Shown piece by piece: positions 51,918-61,019 of a stretch of 64,000 bases of DNA; position 1 is the stretch's first letter, and the number at the start of each line of letters is the position of its first letter. Under the pieces are notes generated by a model. It did no database searches. It was not told the origin of the DNA and worked only from the letters and a program-made list of their open reading frames with translations. The DNA is from an uncultured Paraburkholderia sp. Its GTDB lineage: Bacteria > Pseudomonadota > Gammaproteobacteria > Burkholderiales > Burkholderiaceae. Where the stretch lies: assembly GCA_940746715.1 (NCBI GenBank), contig CALNWN010000003.1, positions 462,272 through 526,271 of the forward strand. Direction: 5' to 3'. Both the position numbers and the translations under genes were made by a program.

Positions 51918-53470
51918 GATGGTGTCTCCGTATCGTTGTCTGCGGCGTCGCACTGAGTGAGCGACAGGCCGAGTTGCGCGCGGCGCGCGAGCCACGGCGA
52001 CGGCCGGTAGCGCGGCTCGCCGAGCACCTCGAACATATTGCGCAAAATGGTGAGGATGGTTTTCGCGCCGAGCGCGTCGCCGAGCGCAAGCGGCCCGCGC
52101 GGATAGCCGAGGCCGAGCATCACGGCAAGGTCGATGTCTTCCGGCGACGCAATCTGCTTTTGCGCGATGTCGCAGCCGATGTTGACGATCGTCGCCACCA
52201 CGCGCTGGGCGACGAAACCCGTCGAGTCGCGAATGACGGTGACCGGCACGCCGTCGGCGGCAAAGAGCGCGTGGCCGGCATCGCGCGAGGCGCGCGTGGT
52301 GGCGGGTGTGGTCATCAGCGTGCGGCGTTGGGCGCCGACGAGCGGAAACAGCGCGTCGATGGCGACAACGCGGCTCGCGTCGAGCGCTTCGTCGACGGCG
52401 GCCGTGGTGGCGTCGTGGCCGAACGGTGTGACGACAATCAGCGAGTCGGCGGCGGGCGTCGCGCCGTCGTCGAGCTTCACGCCAGCTTTGCCGATGAGTT
52501 CCACGACGGCTTCGTAAGCTTCCGGGTAGCGCTTGCTGACCCAGACGCTCGCCGGCAGCGCAGTGGGCGCGGGGGCTTCCGCGGCCGCCTGCTGCTTGCC
52601 GTCCGCATAGCGATAGAACCCTTCGCCGGTCCTGTGGCCGAGCAGTCCGCCCGCGAGCCGCGTGCTGGTAATGGGCGAGGGCGTAAAGTGCGGCTCCTCA
52701 TAAAACTGATGGTAGATCGACTCCATCACCGGGTGTGAAACGTCGAGCGCGGTCAGGTCGAGCAGCTCGAACGGGCCAAGGCGAAAGCCTGCTTGCTCGC
52801 GCATGATTCTGTCGATGTCGACGAAACTCGCCACGCCTTCGCCGGCCACGCGCAGGCCCTCGGTATTCATGCCGCGGCCCGCGTGATTGACGATGAAGCC
52901 CGGCATGTCTTTCGCGCGAACCGGCGTGTGGCCAATGCGGCGCGCGAGGTGCATCAACGCGTCGCCTGCCTCGCGGTCGCTGCGCAGGCCGTCGATCACT
53001 TCGACGACTTTCATGAGCGGGACCGGATTGAAGAAGTGATAGCCGACCACGCGCGACGGGTCGCTACAGCCCGCGGCGATCGCCGTGATGGACAGCGACG
53101 ACGTGTTCGACGCGAGCACGCAACGTCCGCTCACCACGGTCTCAAGTTCGCGAAAGAGCGCCTGCTTGACTTCGAGCTTTTCGACGATCGCCTCGATCAC
53201 GAGATCGCAATCCACCAGTTCGCTGATCGAATGCGCGGCCTTGACGTTGGCGAGCGCGGCGAGCGAACGCGCGTCGTCGAGCTTGCCTTTGGCGGTGAGC
53301 CTGGCGAACGTGTCGGCGAGGTAATCTCGCGCGGCGCCGATTGCAGCCGGATTCGGGTCGTAGAGGCGCACGGTGAGACCGGCGAGCGCCGCGATCTGCG
53401 CGATGCCGCGGCCCATTGCTCCGCTGCCGACAATGCCGATAGTCTCGATGCTGAAATTACGAGAGGTCAT
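51914..53470 (-). CDS. 3-hydroxyacyl-CoA dehydrogenase (PaaH-like)
   Basis: NAD-dependent oxidation of 3-hydroxyacyl-CoA, cytosolic. It has 518 residues from the chosen start (MTSRNFSIETIGIVGSGAMGRGIAQI); an ATG six codons upstream at 53488 is possible. The NAD site GSGAMGRG, the catalytic His/Glu region VVGYHFFNPVPLMKVVEVI and GFIVNHAGR are visible. A second C-terminal dehydrogenase domain repeats (TGFVAQRVVATIVNIGCDIA). This double-domain form is typical of PaaC/PaaH enzymes of phenylacetate degradation. The frame is intact. Confidence 0.9.
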   Translation of the reverse strand: MTSRNFSIETIGIVGSGAMGRGIAQIAALAGLTVRLYDPNPAAIGAARDYLADTFARLTAKGKLDDARSLAALANVKAAHSISELVDCDLVIEAIVEKLEVKQALFRELETVVSGRCVLASNTSSLSITAIAAGCSDPSRVVGYHFFNPVPLMKVVEVIDGLRSDREAGDALMHLARRIGHTPVRAKDMPGFIVNHAGRGMNTEGLRVAGEGVASFVDIDRIMREQAGFRLGPFELLDLTALDVSHPVMESIYHQFYEEPHFTPSPITSTRLAGGLLGHRTGEGFYRYADGKQQAAAEAPAPTALPASVWVSKRYPEAYEAVVELIGKAGVKLDDGATPAADSLIVVTPFGHDATTAAVDEALDASRVVAIDALFPLVGAQRRTLMTTPATTRASRDAGHALFAADGVPVTVIRDSTGFVAQRVVATIVNIGCDIAQKQIASPEDIDLAVMLGLGYPRGPLALGDALGAKTILTILRNMFEVLGEPRYRPSPWLARRAQLGLSLTQCDAADNDTETPS

Positions 53471-53500
53471 TGTGTTGCTCGACTCCATGGTTATTTTAGA

Positions 53501-53518
53501 ATAGCACGCTCGTGCAAA
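53501..53518. promoter_or_regulatory. Putative operator between divergent catabolic genes
   Basis: The inverted repeat GCACG-CT-CGTGC, with partly symmetric AT flanks, lies between the 3-hydroxyacyl-CoA dehydrogenase and the divergent GST-like gene. It is a plausible binding site for a TetR-type regulator of acyl-CoA catabolism; no regulator gene is adjacent. Confidence 0.35.
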
Positions 53519-53602
53519 TTACCTGACGGTTGCCGGGCGGCTGCCGCATCCGTTGATCAGCAGTTCAGCAGTTTCATCTACGCAGGAAACAAGGAGACAA
53601 CG

Positions 53603-54247
53603 ATGATCAAGCTCTGCGGCTTTGCGCTTTCCAACTACAACAAGGTGAAGTCCGTTCTGCTCGAACACGGCATCGAGTTCGAGGAGGTGTTCGTCGAGCC
53701 GAGCCAGGACGAGGCGGTGCTCGCTCACTCGCCGCTCGGCAAAGTGCCTTATTTGCAGACGGAACAGGGCGATTTGTGCGAATCGCAATGTATCGTCGAG
53801 TATCTCGCCGCGCGCTTTCCCGACAGGCAGATTTTCTCCGCGGATCCTTGGGAGGCGGCCAAGGAGCGCGAGTTGATCACGTTCGTCGACGTGCATCTCG
53901 AACTGACGGTGCGCAATCTGTATAAGGAAGCGTTTTTCGGGGGCACGGTGAGCGACGCGACCAAGGGCCGGGTCGAGAAGCTGCTCGCGCATCACATCGC
54001 GGGCTTCAGGCGGATAGCGAAGTTCGCGCCGTATCTGCGCGGCGAGCGGTTCAGCGTCGCGGATGCAGCCGGCTACGTGAGCTTGCCGCTCGTGGGCATG
54101 GCGACGCAGGCTGTCTATGGCCGCGATTTTCTGCTCGACGCCGGTCTGGACTGGAAGAGCTATGTGAAAGCGATCAATAGCCGGCCAGCCGCGCAGCGCG
54201 TGACCGAGGACCGCAAGGCGTATATCGCGGCGTCGCGTCCCGCCTGA
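53603..54247 (+). CDS. Glutathione S-transferase family protein
   Basis: A 214-residue protein. The N-terminal thioredoxin fold (MIKLCGFALSNYNKVKSVLLEHG, GKVPYLQTEQGDLCESQCIVEYLA) and C-terminal helical domain (RGERFSVADAAGYVSLPLVG) are complete. The ATG was chosen for the AAGGAGACAACG site; the ORF-track start lies far upstream in the opposing dehydrogenase. The substrate is unknown. It diverges from the catabolic operon and is intact. Confidence 0.9.
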   Translation: MIKLCGFALSNYNKVKSVLLEHGIEFEEVFVEPSQDEAVLAHSPLGKVPYLQTEQGDLCESQCIVEYLAARFPDRQIFSADPWEAAKERELITFVDVHLELTVRNLYKEAFFGGTVSDATKGRVEKLLAHHIAGFRRIAKFAPYLRGERFSVADAAGYVSLPLVGMATQAVYGRDFLLDAGLDWKSYVKAINSRPAAQRVTEDRKAYIAASRPA

Positions 54248-54392
54248 CTGGAGGCGCCGACCGAGGCGCCGCGAAATGCAACACGAAACGCAACGCGCGA
54301 CATGAAGCGAGCCGCGGCGCCCGGCACACGCGCTGACCGCTACGCGCGATGACGAGGAACGTGGGCTCGTTCGCAGCATCGCGCGCGACATG

Positions 54393-55565
54393 CTAGAGCC
54401 GCGCCAGCCGCTCGAGCGCCGTGGCGAGCGTGCTTTCCTGCTTCGCAAAACAGAAGCGCACCACGCCCGACTCGTGCGCCTCGTGATAGAACGCTGAGAC
54501 CGGAATGGCGGCGACGCCGATTTCGCCGGTCAGCCATTGCGCGAACTCGGCTTCGGGCAGATCGCTGATGGCGGAATAGTCGACGCACTGAAAGTACGTG
54601 CCCGTGCAAGGCAGCAGCTTGAAACGGGAAGGGGCGAGGCCGGCGCGGAAGAAATCGCGCTTCTTCTGATAAAACGCCGGCAGTTCCAGATACGGCGCCG
54701 GGTCTTTCATATACTCGGCGAGACCGATCTGCATCGGCGTGTTTACGGTGAAGACGTTGAACTGATGGACTTTGCGGAATTCCGCGGTCAGCGCGCCCGG
54801 CGCCGCGACGTAGCCGACTTTCCAGCCCGTTACGTGATACGTCTTGCCGAAGCTCGACACGACGAAACTGCGCTGCGCCAGCTCCGGATAACGCGCCACG
54901 CTTTCGTGCGGTGCGCCGTCGTACACCATGTGTTCGTACACTTCGTCGGAGAGAATCAGCACGTTCGTTCCGCGCACGATGTCTTCGAGCTTGCGCATGT
55001 CTTCGGCGCGCCAGACGGTGCCGGTCGGATTGTGCGGCGTATTGATCAGCAGAAGCCGCGTTTTCGGCGTGATTGCGGCGGCGAGCCTGTCGAACGGGAT
55101 CGCGTAGTCCGGCGCCTCGAGTGTGACGAATACCGGCTTGCCGCCCGCCAGTTCGATGGACGGAAGATAGCTGTCGTAGGTCGGCTTGACCACGATCACT
55201 TCGTCGCCCGGATGGACCGTGCATAGAATCGCGGTCAACAGCGCCTGGGTCGCGCCCGCCGTGACGGTGATTTCCGTGGCGGCGTCGTAGCGGCGGCCGT
55301 ACAGACTGGCGATCTTGCTGGAGATCGCTTCGCGCAGCGGCGCGGCGCCTGCCATCGGCGGATACTGGTTGTGGCCGTCGCGCATTGCGTTCGCGACCGC
55401 CTCCACGATGCGCGGATCGCAGCCGAAGTCGGGAAAGCCCTGGCCGAGGTTCACCGCGCCTTTCTCGGCGGCGAGCGCGCTCATCACGGTGAAGATCGTG
55501 GTGCCGACGTTCGGCAGGCGCGAGGGAAACGAGGGACCCATGGGCGTGTCGTGCGGTGCATTCAT
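54393..55565 (-). CDS. Class I/II aminotransferase, methionine aminotransferase-like
   Basis: PLP enzyme of 390 residues, fold type I. Landmarks: NLGQGFPDFGCDPRIVEA at the N-terminus, TAGATQALLTAI (cofactor phosphate loop), NTPHNPTGTVW, SDEVYEHMVYDG, and the PLP lysine in SSFGKTYHVTGWKVGY. The whole resembles the YbdL/kynurenine aminotransferase group that acts on methionine or aromatic 2-oxo acids. The frame is intact and the length normal. Confidence 0.9.
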   Translation of the reverse strand: MNAPHDTPMGPSFPSRLPNVGTTIFTVMSALAAEKGAVNLGQGFPDFGCDPRIVEAVANAMRDGHNQYPPMAGAAPLREAISSKIASLYGRRYDAATEITVTAGATQALLTAILCTVHPGDEVIVVKPTYDSYLPSIELAGGKPVFVTLEAPDYAIPFDRLAAAITPKTRLLLINTPHNPTGTVWRAEDMRKLEDIVRGTNVLILSDEVYEHMVYDGAPHESVARYPELAQRSFVVSSFGKTYHVTGWKVGYVAAPGALTAEFRKVHQFNVFTVNTPMQIGLAEYMKDPAPYLELPAFYQKKRDFFRAGLAPSRFKLLPCTGTYFQCVDYSAISDLPEAEFAQWLTGEIGVAAIPVSAFYHEAHESGVVRFCFAKQESTLATALERLARL

Positions 55566-55687
55566 GGCGCTGTTCTGGCAGGACGGGTGAGTGGGCGAAG
55601 GCTCGTTTGAAATCGGCGAAGCCTGATTGTAGGGAATCGCGGCGCTGCGTGCGCGGCCGCGGTGCAGCGCAGGCCCGAAGCCTGGGG

Positions 55688-56113
55688 TTATACCGGGCTT
55701 TCCACGGCTGCGGCCGGGCTCGTCGAACCGCGAGGTGCATTGTCGGCAGGGTCAGCCAGCGAGGCGGCGAACGGCGCGGGCTGCGCGATCTGAAAGCCGA
55801 AATCGCGCGCGATCCGTTTCGCGAGTTTCAGCACGGCGCGATCTTTCGAAATCAGCCAGTGCGCCTGTGCGGCATGCGCGAGTTCGAGGAATTTCTGGTC
55901 GTCGCGGTCCTTGCATTTGGGCAGCGGCAGCGCGTCTTCGGGCTGCGCAGCAGGTTCGACAAGCTGCGCGAGGCGCGCGAGCACGGCGAGCGCGGCGGAC
56001 TTGTCCACCTTGCGTTCGACGAACTGCGGATCGTCGAACACGAGAATGTCGATCCAGACATTGGAATCGAGAACGACGCGCAAAGCGCCGCGTGAGGCAT
56101 GGGAACCGGGCAT
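55688..56113 (-). CDS. PIN-domain protein, shortened by an apparent in-frame deletion
   Basis: Putative ribonuclease toxin-like protein, 141 residues. It has the first acidic motif (RVVLDSNVWIDILVFDDP) and later KCKDRDDQKFLELAHAA and WLISKDRAVLKLA, which hold further acidic residues of the active site. Between FDDP and QFVERKVDK the family normally has about 30 residues (helix and the LAELxxVL segment). Here they are absent, though the frame is open. The C-terminus is an unrelated Pro/Ala tail. It is probably inactive. No antitoxin gene is adjacent. Confidence 0.72.
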   Translation of the reverse strand: MPGSHASRGALRVVLDSNVWIDILVFDDPQFVERKVDKSAALAVLARLAQLVEPAAQPEDALPLPKCKDRDDQKFLELAHAAQAHWLISKDRAVLKLAKRIARDFGFQIAQPAPFAASLADPADNAPRGSTSPAAAVESPV

Positions 56114-56170
56114 TCGTTACAATCTGGCTTTCGTCTTTGACCGCTAGGCACGGCGTGCCTGCAAGCCTCT

Positions 56171-56951
56171 ATGATAATCGTTCTGTCGCCGGCGAAATCG
56201 CTCGACTACGACACCCCGCCTCACGTCAAGAAGCACACGATTCCCGATTTCGTCGACGATGCCGCCGAATTGATCAGCGGCTTGCGTCGTTTGTCGCCGC
56301 AACAGATCGCCTCGCTCATGAGCATTTCGGATCAGCTGGCGCACCTCAATTTCGAGCGCTACGCAAAATGGTCGCCGCGCTTCGGCACGGACAACGCGAA
56401 GCAGGCCGTGCTCGCGTTCAACGGCGACGTGTATGAGGACTTGAACGCGAAGACGTTGTCGTCGGCCGATCTGGATTTTGCGCAGAACCACGTGCGCGTG
56501 TTGTCCGGACTCTATGGGCTGCTGCGTCCGCTCGATCTGCTGCAGCCGTACCGTCTGGAAATGGGCACGCGCCTCGCCAACCCGCGCGGCAAAGACCTGT
56601 ACGCGTTCTGGGGCGAGCGCATCACGCAAGCGTTGAATGTGCAATTGAAGAAGCGCGCGGCGGGTTCGCGCGTTCTGGTGAATTGCGCGTCGAGCGAGTA
56701 TTTCAGGTCGGTCAAGCCGAAGCTGCTGGAAGCGCCGGTCATCACGCCGGTGTTCGAGGACTGGAAGGGCGGCCGCTACAAGATCATCAGCTTTCATGCA
56801 AAGCGCGCGCGGGCTGATGGCGCGCTATGCCGTCGAGCATCGCCTCGACCAGCCGGAACAGCTGAAGGCGTTCGACTCCGAAGGCTATGTGTTCGACGCT
56901 CAAGCCTCGAACGATTCCACTTACGTATTCCGCCGCCGCGTCGCCGAGTAA
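56171..56951 (+). pseudogene. yaaA: Peroxide stress protein YaaA, frameshifted
   Basis: YaaA (DUF328) limits iron-driven oxidative damage during peroxide stress. [18 protein letters not shown] through [15 protein letters not shown] is in one frame. The family end, [28 protein letters not shown] to FRRRVAE, is two bases displaced. A loss of CG from a CGCGCGCG run near 56808 explains it, and the restored length is 260 residues. The uncorrected ORF has an unrelated Arg/Pro-rich tail. Confidence 0.88.
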
Positions 56952-56958
56952 GCGGTAT

Positions 56959-56985
56959 GCCGCCCGGCGGAGCGCCGCCCGGCGG
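56959..56985. repeat. Direct repeat of a 12-nt palindrome-like unit
   Basis: GCCGCCCGGCGG occurs at 56959-56970 and 56974-56985, separated by AGC. Each unit can also pair with the other, so it may act as a weak yaaA terminator. It lies before the M14 gene. Confidence 0.7.
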
Positions 56986-57015
56986 TTTGCCGCACACCCT
57001 GCAGGGAATCACATC

Positions 57016-58170
57016 ATGACTTTATCGATTACGAGCAATTTCGACGCGGGCGCAATCGAGGTGCTGTCCTGCGCGCAAGCCGCGGACATCGGCCTGCGCG
57101 TCAGGCCTGACAGCCATGCCGAATTCGCGCAGTGGTTCTACTTCCGGCTCTCGGGCGCGGCAGGCGAGCGCTGCGTGATGACGTTCGAAAATGCGGCAGC
57201 GTGCGCGTTTGCGGAAGGTTGGCGCGACTACCAGGCCGTCGCGAGCTACGACCGCGTCAACTGGTTTCGCGTGCCGACGTCCTACGACGGCCGCGTGCTC
57301 GCCATCGACCACACGCCGGAGTTCGACCGCATTTACTACGCGTACTTCGAGCCGTACAGCGAGGAACGTCACGCCGAGTTTCTCGGCGCCGTTCAGCAGA
57401 TGCCGCACGCCGCGCTCACCGAACTGGGCACGACCGTCGAGGGCCGGCCTGTGTCGCTGCTCACGCTCGGCACGCCGCAAAGCGGCGACACGCCGAAGAA
57501 GAACGTCTGGCTGATCGCGCGTCAGCATCCCGGCGAAACAATGGCCGAGTGGTTTATCGAAGGGCTCGTGAAGCGGCTCGTCGGCTGGGGCGATTGGGCG
57601 GGCGATCCGGTTGCGCGCAAGCTGTACGATCACGCCGTGTTTCACATCGTGCCCAACATGAACCCGGACGGCAGCGTGCACGGAAACCTGCGCACGAACG
57701 CGGCGGGCGCCAATCTGAACCGCGAGTGGATGGAGCCGGACGCCGCCCGCAGTCCCGAGGTCCTCCTGGTGCGCGACGCGATTCACGCAACCGGCTGTGA
57801 TCTGTTCTTGGACGTTCACGGCGACGAGGCGCTGCCTTACGTGTTCGTGGCGGGCTCCGAGATGCTGCCGGGATTCACCGAACGGCAAGCCGAGGAACAG
57901 AAAGCCTTTATCGAAGCATTCAAACAGGCGAGCCCTGATTTTCAGGACAAGTACGGCTACGCGGCGAGCAAGTATCGCGAAGATGCGCTCAAGCTGGCGT
58001 CGAAATATATCGGCAACGAATTCGGCTGTCTGTCATTGACGCTAGAAATGCCGTTCAAGGACAACGCCAACTTGCCCGACGAACGAGTGGGCTGGAACGG
58101 CGAGCGCAGCGCGTCGCTCGGCGCGGCGATACTGCAGGCCATCTTGTGGCATCTGGAGAGGTTTGCCTGA
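57016..58170 (+). CDS. M14 family zinc carboxypeptidase
   Basis: A 384-residue cytosolic-type carboxypeptidase of the bacterial CCP/Nna1-like group. An N-terminal beta-sandwich domain (about residues 1-110) precedes the peptidase domain. Zinc ligands are in [13 protein letters not shown] (His, Glu) and [10 protein letters not shown] (His). [23 protein letters not shown] carries substrate-binding Arg/Asn, and the catalytic Glu is in LTLEMPFKD. The start at 57016 gives the family N-terminus [16 protein letters not shown]; the longer ORF reads through yaaA. The frame is intact and a terminator follows. Confidence 0.9.
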   Translation: MTLSITSNFDAGAIEVLSCAQAADIGLRVRPDSHAEFAQWFYFRLSGAAGERCVMTFENAAACAFAEGWRDYQAVASYDRVNWFRVPTSYDGRVLAIDHTPEFDRIYYAYFEPYSEERHAEFLGAVQQMPHAALTELGTTVEGRPVSLLTLGTPQSGDTPKKNVWLIARQHPGETMAEWFIEGLVKRLVGWGDWAGDPVARKLYDHAVFHIVPNMNPDGSVHGNLRTNAAGANLNREWMEPDAARSPEVLLVRDAIHATGCDLFLDVHGDEALPYVFVAGSEMLPGFTERQAEEQKAFIEAFKQASPDFQDKYGYAASKYREDALKLASKYIGNEFGCLSLTLEMPFKDNANLPDERVGWNGERSASLGAAILQAILWHLERFA

Positions 58171-58186
58171 TGGGTGGCGGCAAACA

Positions 58187-58216
58187 AAAGGCACACATGG
58201 CTTGCGTGTGTGCCTT
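58187..58216 (+). terminator. Terminator after the M14 gene
   Basis: AAAGGCACACA pairs with TGTGTGCCTTT across an eight-base loop. The stem is strong but the T tail is short. Confidence 0.75.
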
Positions 58217-58354
58217 TGTGTTGCCGTGAGCGCGCGCCGCGGATTTCGTCCCGACACGCGCTGAAGTGCGCACTCTGGCGGTATTGCCGGCGCCCGCAAT
58301 GGGTCGGGCAGTGCCAGCGTTACCGGCCGCGCGTGGTGACGCGCGTTCTCTCGC

Positions 58355-58987
58355 CTAGTGCTTCTTCTTCGCCGGTGCTTTTTTGCTGGACGATTTGCTC
58401 GAAGTGCCTTTCGACGACTTGGCAGTGCTTTTCTTTGCACCTTTGCTGGTTGCCGCCTGTTTGCCCTTGCCGCCACGATGCTTGCCCGACGTCGCACGCG
58501 ACTGTGAATGTTCCCCGCTGCGCGCCCGGGCGGGCGGCACCGGGTCGTTCCAGCTGAACGCGAGCATTTGCGAGCCGACATAGCCGCAACGGAATTTCAG
58601 GTCGGCAGCGTCGCCTCCGCCGTTCTGACGGATGCCGAGCCCTTCCACCGTGACGATGTTGTCCACCTTGACGCGCTGCTTGCCTTCGTCGAACGAATCG
58701 TTCCACGGTGTGATCGAGGCGTGCGCGCTGTCGAAGGAACTGGGTGGGAATTCGACGTGATCAAAAGCGGTCGATGTGCTCGCGACGAAATTGCCATGCG
58801 CGGCGCAATCCGCTACCAGCGGGTCGGCGTGCATTTCATTGACAAATTTGTTGACGAGATCGTTGTGCTGTTCGAGTTGGTCGGCGAATGCGGGCGCGGT
58901 GCAGACAAGCGAGAGGCTTGCTGCCAATGTTGCCAACCGGCCGACCAGCCGCAGCAATCGGCGCGGTGCGTTGGTGCAATCCATCAA
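58355..58987 (-). CDS. Secreted BspC-like protein with lysine-rich tail
   Basis: A 210-residue protein. The signal peptide (LLRLVGRLATLAASLSLVCTAPAFA) is cut near residue 35. The central domain has two or three Cys (VADCAAHG, LKFRCGYVGSQMLAFSWND) and resembles the BspC domain of Burkholderiales. The C-terminal 55 residues are a Lys/Ser/Ala tail (KGAKKSTAKSSKGTSSKSSS), similar in composition to histone H1 and likely to bind nucleic acid or other polyanions. Function is unknown. A start one codon further in is equally possible. Confidence 0.8.
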   Translation of the reverse strand: MMDCTNAPRRLLRLVGRLATLAASLSLVCTAPAFADQLEQHNDLVNKFVNEMHADPLVADCAAHGNFVASTSTAFDHVEFPPSSFDSAHASITPWNDSFDEGKQRVKVDNIVTVEGLGIRQNGGGDAADLKFRCGYVGSQMLAFSWNDPVPPARARSGEHSQSRATSGKHRGGKGKQAATSKGAKKSTAKSSKGTSSKSSSKKAPAKKKH

Positions 58988-59174
58988 GTTCGTTAGACGC
59001 TAATGAGACGTGAGGCACGTAAGATGCTTGGCGACATGGTTGAGTTCAATCGTGCCGCAACTATTTTTTGACCGCCGTTTGGCCGGGCTCTGCAGAGGCT
59101 CGGCGCGTGTTCACATGCACGCCGCGCTACGCGGTCGCTTTGACACGAGCGGTGCGTTCGGGCTTGTACAGCGC

Positions 59175-59823
59175 TCACGTGCGCGGTCCGCCGAGCCGGT
59201 ATCGCCGAACATCATAAGTGGTGACCCATGCGGGGCGGTAGACCGCGATCAATGCCGTCGACATTCCCGTGAACCATGCCTCGCCCGTGGCCAGTAATAA
59301 AAGCACGCTGAGCGCGTAACCTGCGGGCACGACAGTCGGCGAGCCGTCGGCAAGTGCAACGTGAACGCCGAGCGCCGCCGCCGTGAGCGAAACGGCAATT
59401 GCCGGCGACACAAAGCCCTGCCCGAAGATGAACATAAAGAGATTGCGCGGCAGCCACGCAATGCTGGCCCGCTGAAGCAGTGTCGAGATGCCGACCGGCA
59501 CCGCGCCGAACACGAGGAAAGTCAGCGCGATGCCTTGCCACGGTGCATCGAAGATCAGGCCCGCGAGACCCGTGACACTGCCATGGCAATGAGCGCGAGT
59601 GCCCAGTCGAACAGCGTGACGACGAGCGTTGCGCCGAGCAGATGCATGACGGTTCCGTCGTCGAGCCAGGCGTTGCTTGCCCACAGCACCGACACGGCGA
59701 CGATGATGGCCAGCCAGACATGCTGCAATGTGCCGTCCTGAAGACGTTTGAAAGGATTTTTCCACAGCGCAAGCGCGACCACTATCGCAGTGACGATCCA
59801 GCCACCGACAAGAGGAAACCCAT
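59175..59823 (-). pseudogene. COG3235-type membrane protein, two frameshifts
   Basis: A multi-pass inner-membrane protein related to energy-coupling-factor permease-like proteins. Reading with corrections gives MGFLL-VGGWIVTAIVVALALWKN, then HVWLAIIVAVSVLWASNAWLDDGTVMH, LALIAMAV-VTGLAGLIFDAPWQ and YALSVLLLLATGEAWFTGMSTALIAV. One G is missing near 59808 and one near 59578. Restored length is 216 residues. A metal-uptake role is possible from the family, but there is no partner gene nearby. Confidence 0.84.
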
Positions 59824-59928
59824 GAGTCTCATATTACTCGTTGGACGACAAAAGGTGTGAGCGGATTCCGTGCCAGCCGGTACACGCACTGGCAGAAACC
59901 GCGCGTCACGCTGCCGGCGCGCGCGTCG

Positions 59929-60814
59929 TCACATCACGAGGAACCTTCCGTGGACGGGTTCAGACGGAAGCTTCGCGGCAGGCGCGTCGTCGTGGGCCGT
60001 GCCGGGCTCGGCTGCCATCGGCAGAGGCGCTGCCGTGTCGTTAGCCGACAACGGGTATTCGAAGCGCCGCTGAGAGGCGCGCCGCAGCGGCACCAGGCCG
60101 GCTTGACCCATGACCGGCCGCAGCAGGTTGTCCCCCTTATTGCGCAGTACTTGCAATTGGTTCGTCAGCCAGCCGTTGTAAAGCGCGACCGCGGCGGCGC
60201 GATTCGGTGCGCCGAGTTGCTGGAATATGCTCGTCAGGTGGATCTTGACGGTGCCTTCGCTAATGCCGAGCGTGCGTGCAATCATCTTGTTGGTGCTGCC
60301 CATATGAACGCAGCGCATGATCTGCTCCTGGCGGGGCGAGAGTCCATTGGACAACCGCGCGCGGCTCGGCGGCGGGTTCTTTTCGTCGAACGGCCGGATG
60401 GCGGTGTCCGCGGGCAGCGGCGGATTGAGCGGCAGCGCGCCCGGCGGCACATAGTGCCCGCCCAGCAGCACCATTTCAAAGGCGCGCACGATCCAGGCAA
60501 GGATCGGTTTCGCGGGCCACGACGCCACGCACACCCTCGTCCATCAGCTCGCCCACTACCTTGGGCGAAATCTTGTCGGTCAGCACTGCGATGCGCAGAT
60601 CCGGGTAGTGACTGAGCAGATGCCGGACGTCCTTGACCGACATCCAGTCCTGCCAGTCGATGACAAGCAGATCGGGCCACTGACGCTTGAGCGTGCGTTC
60701 GACCTGGCGCCAGTCTTGCCCTTCGTTAAAGCGTGCCAGCCGGTTGATCTGCCGCAACAGCGCTTTGAGGCCGTCGCGTCGTTCCGCGTCTGAGTTGAGT
60801 ATCGAGAATCGCAT
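59929..60814 (-). pseudogene. LuxR-type response regulator, frameshifted
   Basis: The N-terminal receiver-like domain (MRFSILNSDAERRDGLKALLRQ, LLVIDWQDWMSVKDVRHLL) ends in MDEGVRGVVARETDPCL. The continuation IVRAFEMVLLGGHYVPPGALP and the LuxR helix-turn-helix (LSPRQEQIMRCVHMGSTNKMIARTLGISEGTVKIHLTSIF) are in another frame. One extra G near 60512 explains it; the restored length is 294 residues. The C-terminus has an unusual ~60-residue tail past the DNA-binding domain. No sensor kinase gene is adjacent. Confidence 0.86.
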
Positions 60815-60957
60815 GCATGTCTCCAGATGAATCGGGCGAATTGGCGCAATGCATTCGCGAGGCGTGTGGCCTGGCGTTGCGATGCGTCGCCATGACTATG
60901 ATGACAAATTTCCTTCGTTTTGACGGCCTGTCCAAAGGCATAGGAGGCATCGGGCAT

Positions 60958-60985
60958 AAAAAAGCCCCGCGCGCGGCGGGGCTTT
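60958..60985 (-). terminator. Terminator of the DUF2863 gene
   Basis: AAAGCCCCGC pairs with GCGGGGCTTT; on the minus strand a T run follows. It lies about 35 bases after the DUF2863 stop. Confidence 0.8.
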
Positions 60986-61019
60986 CCAGGAAGCTGCAAT
61001 GCGCCGATGGCGCGCCTGT

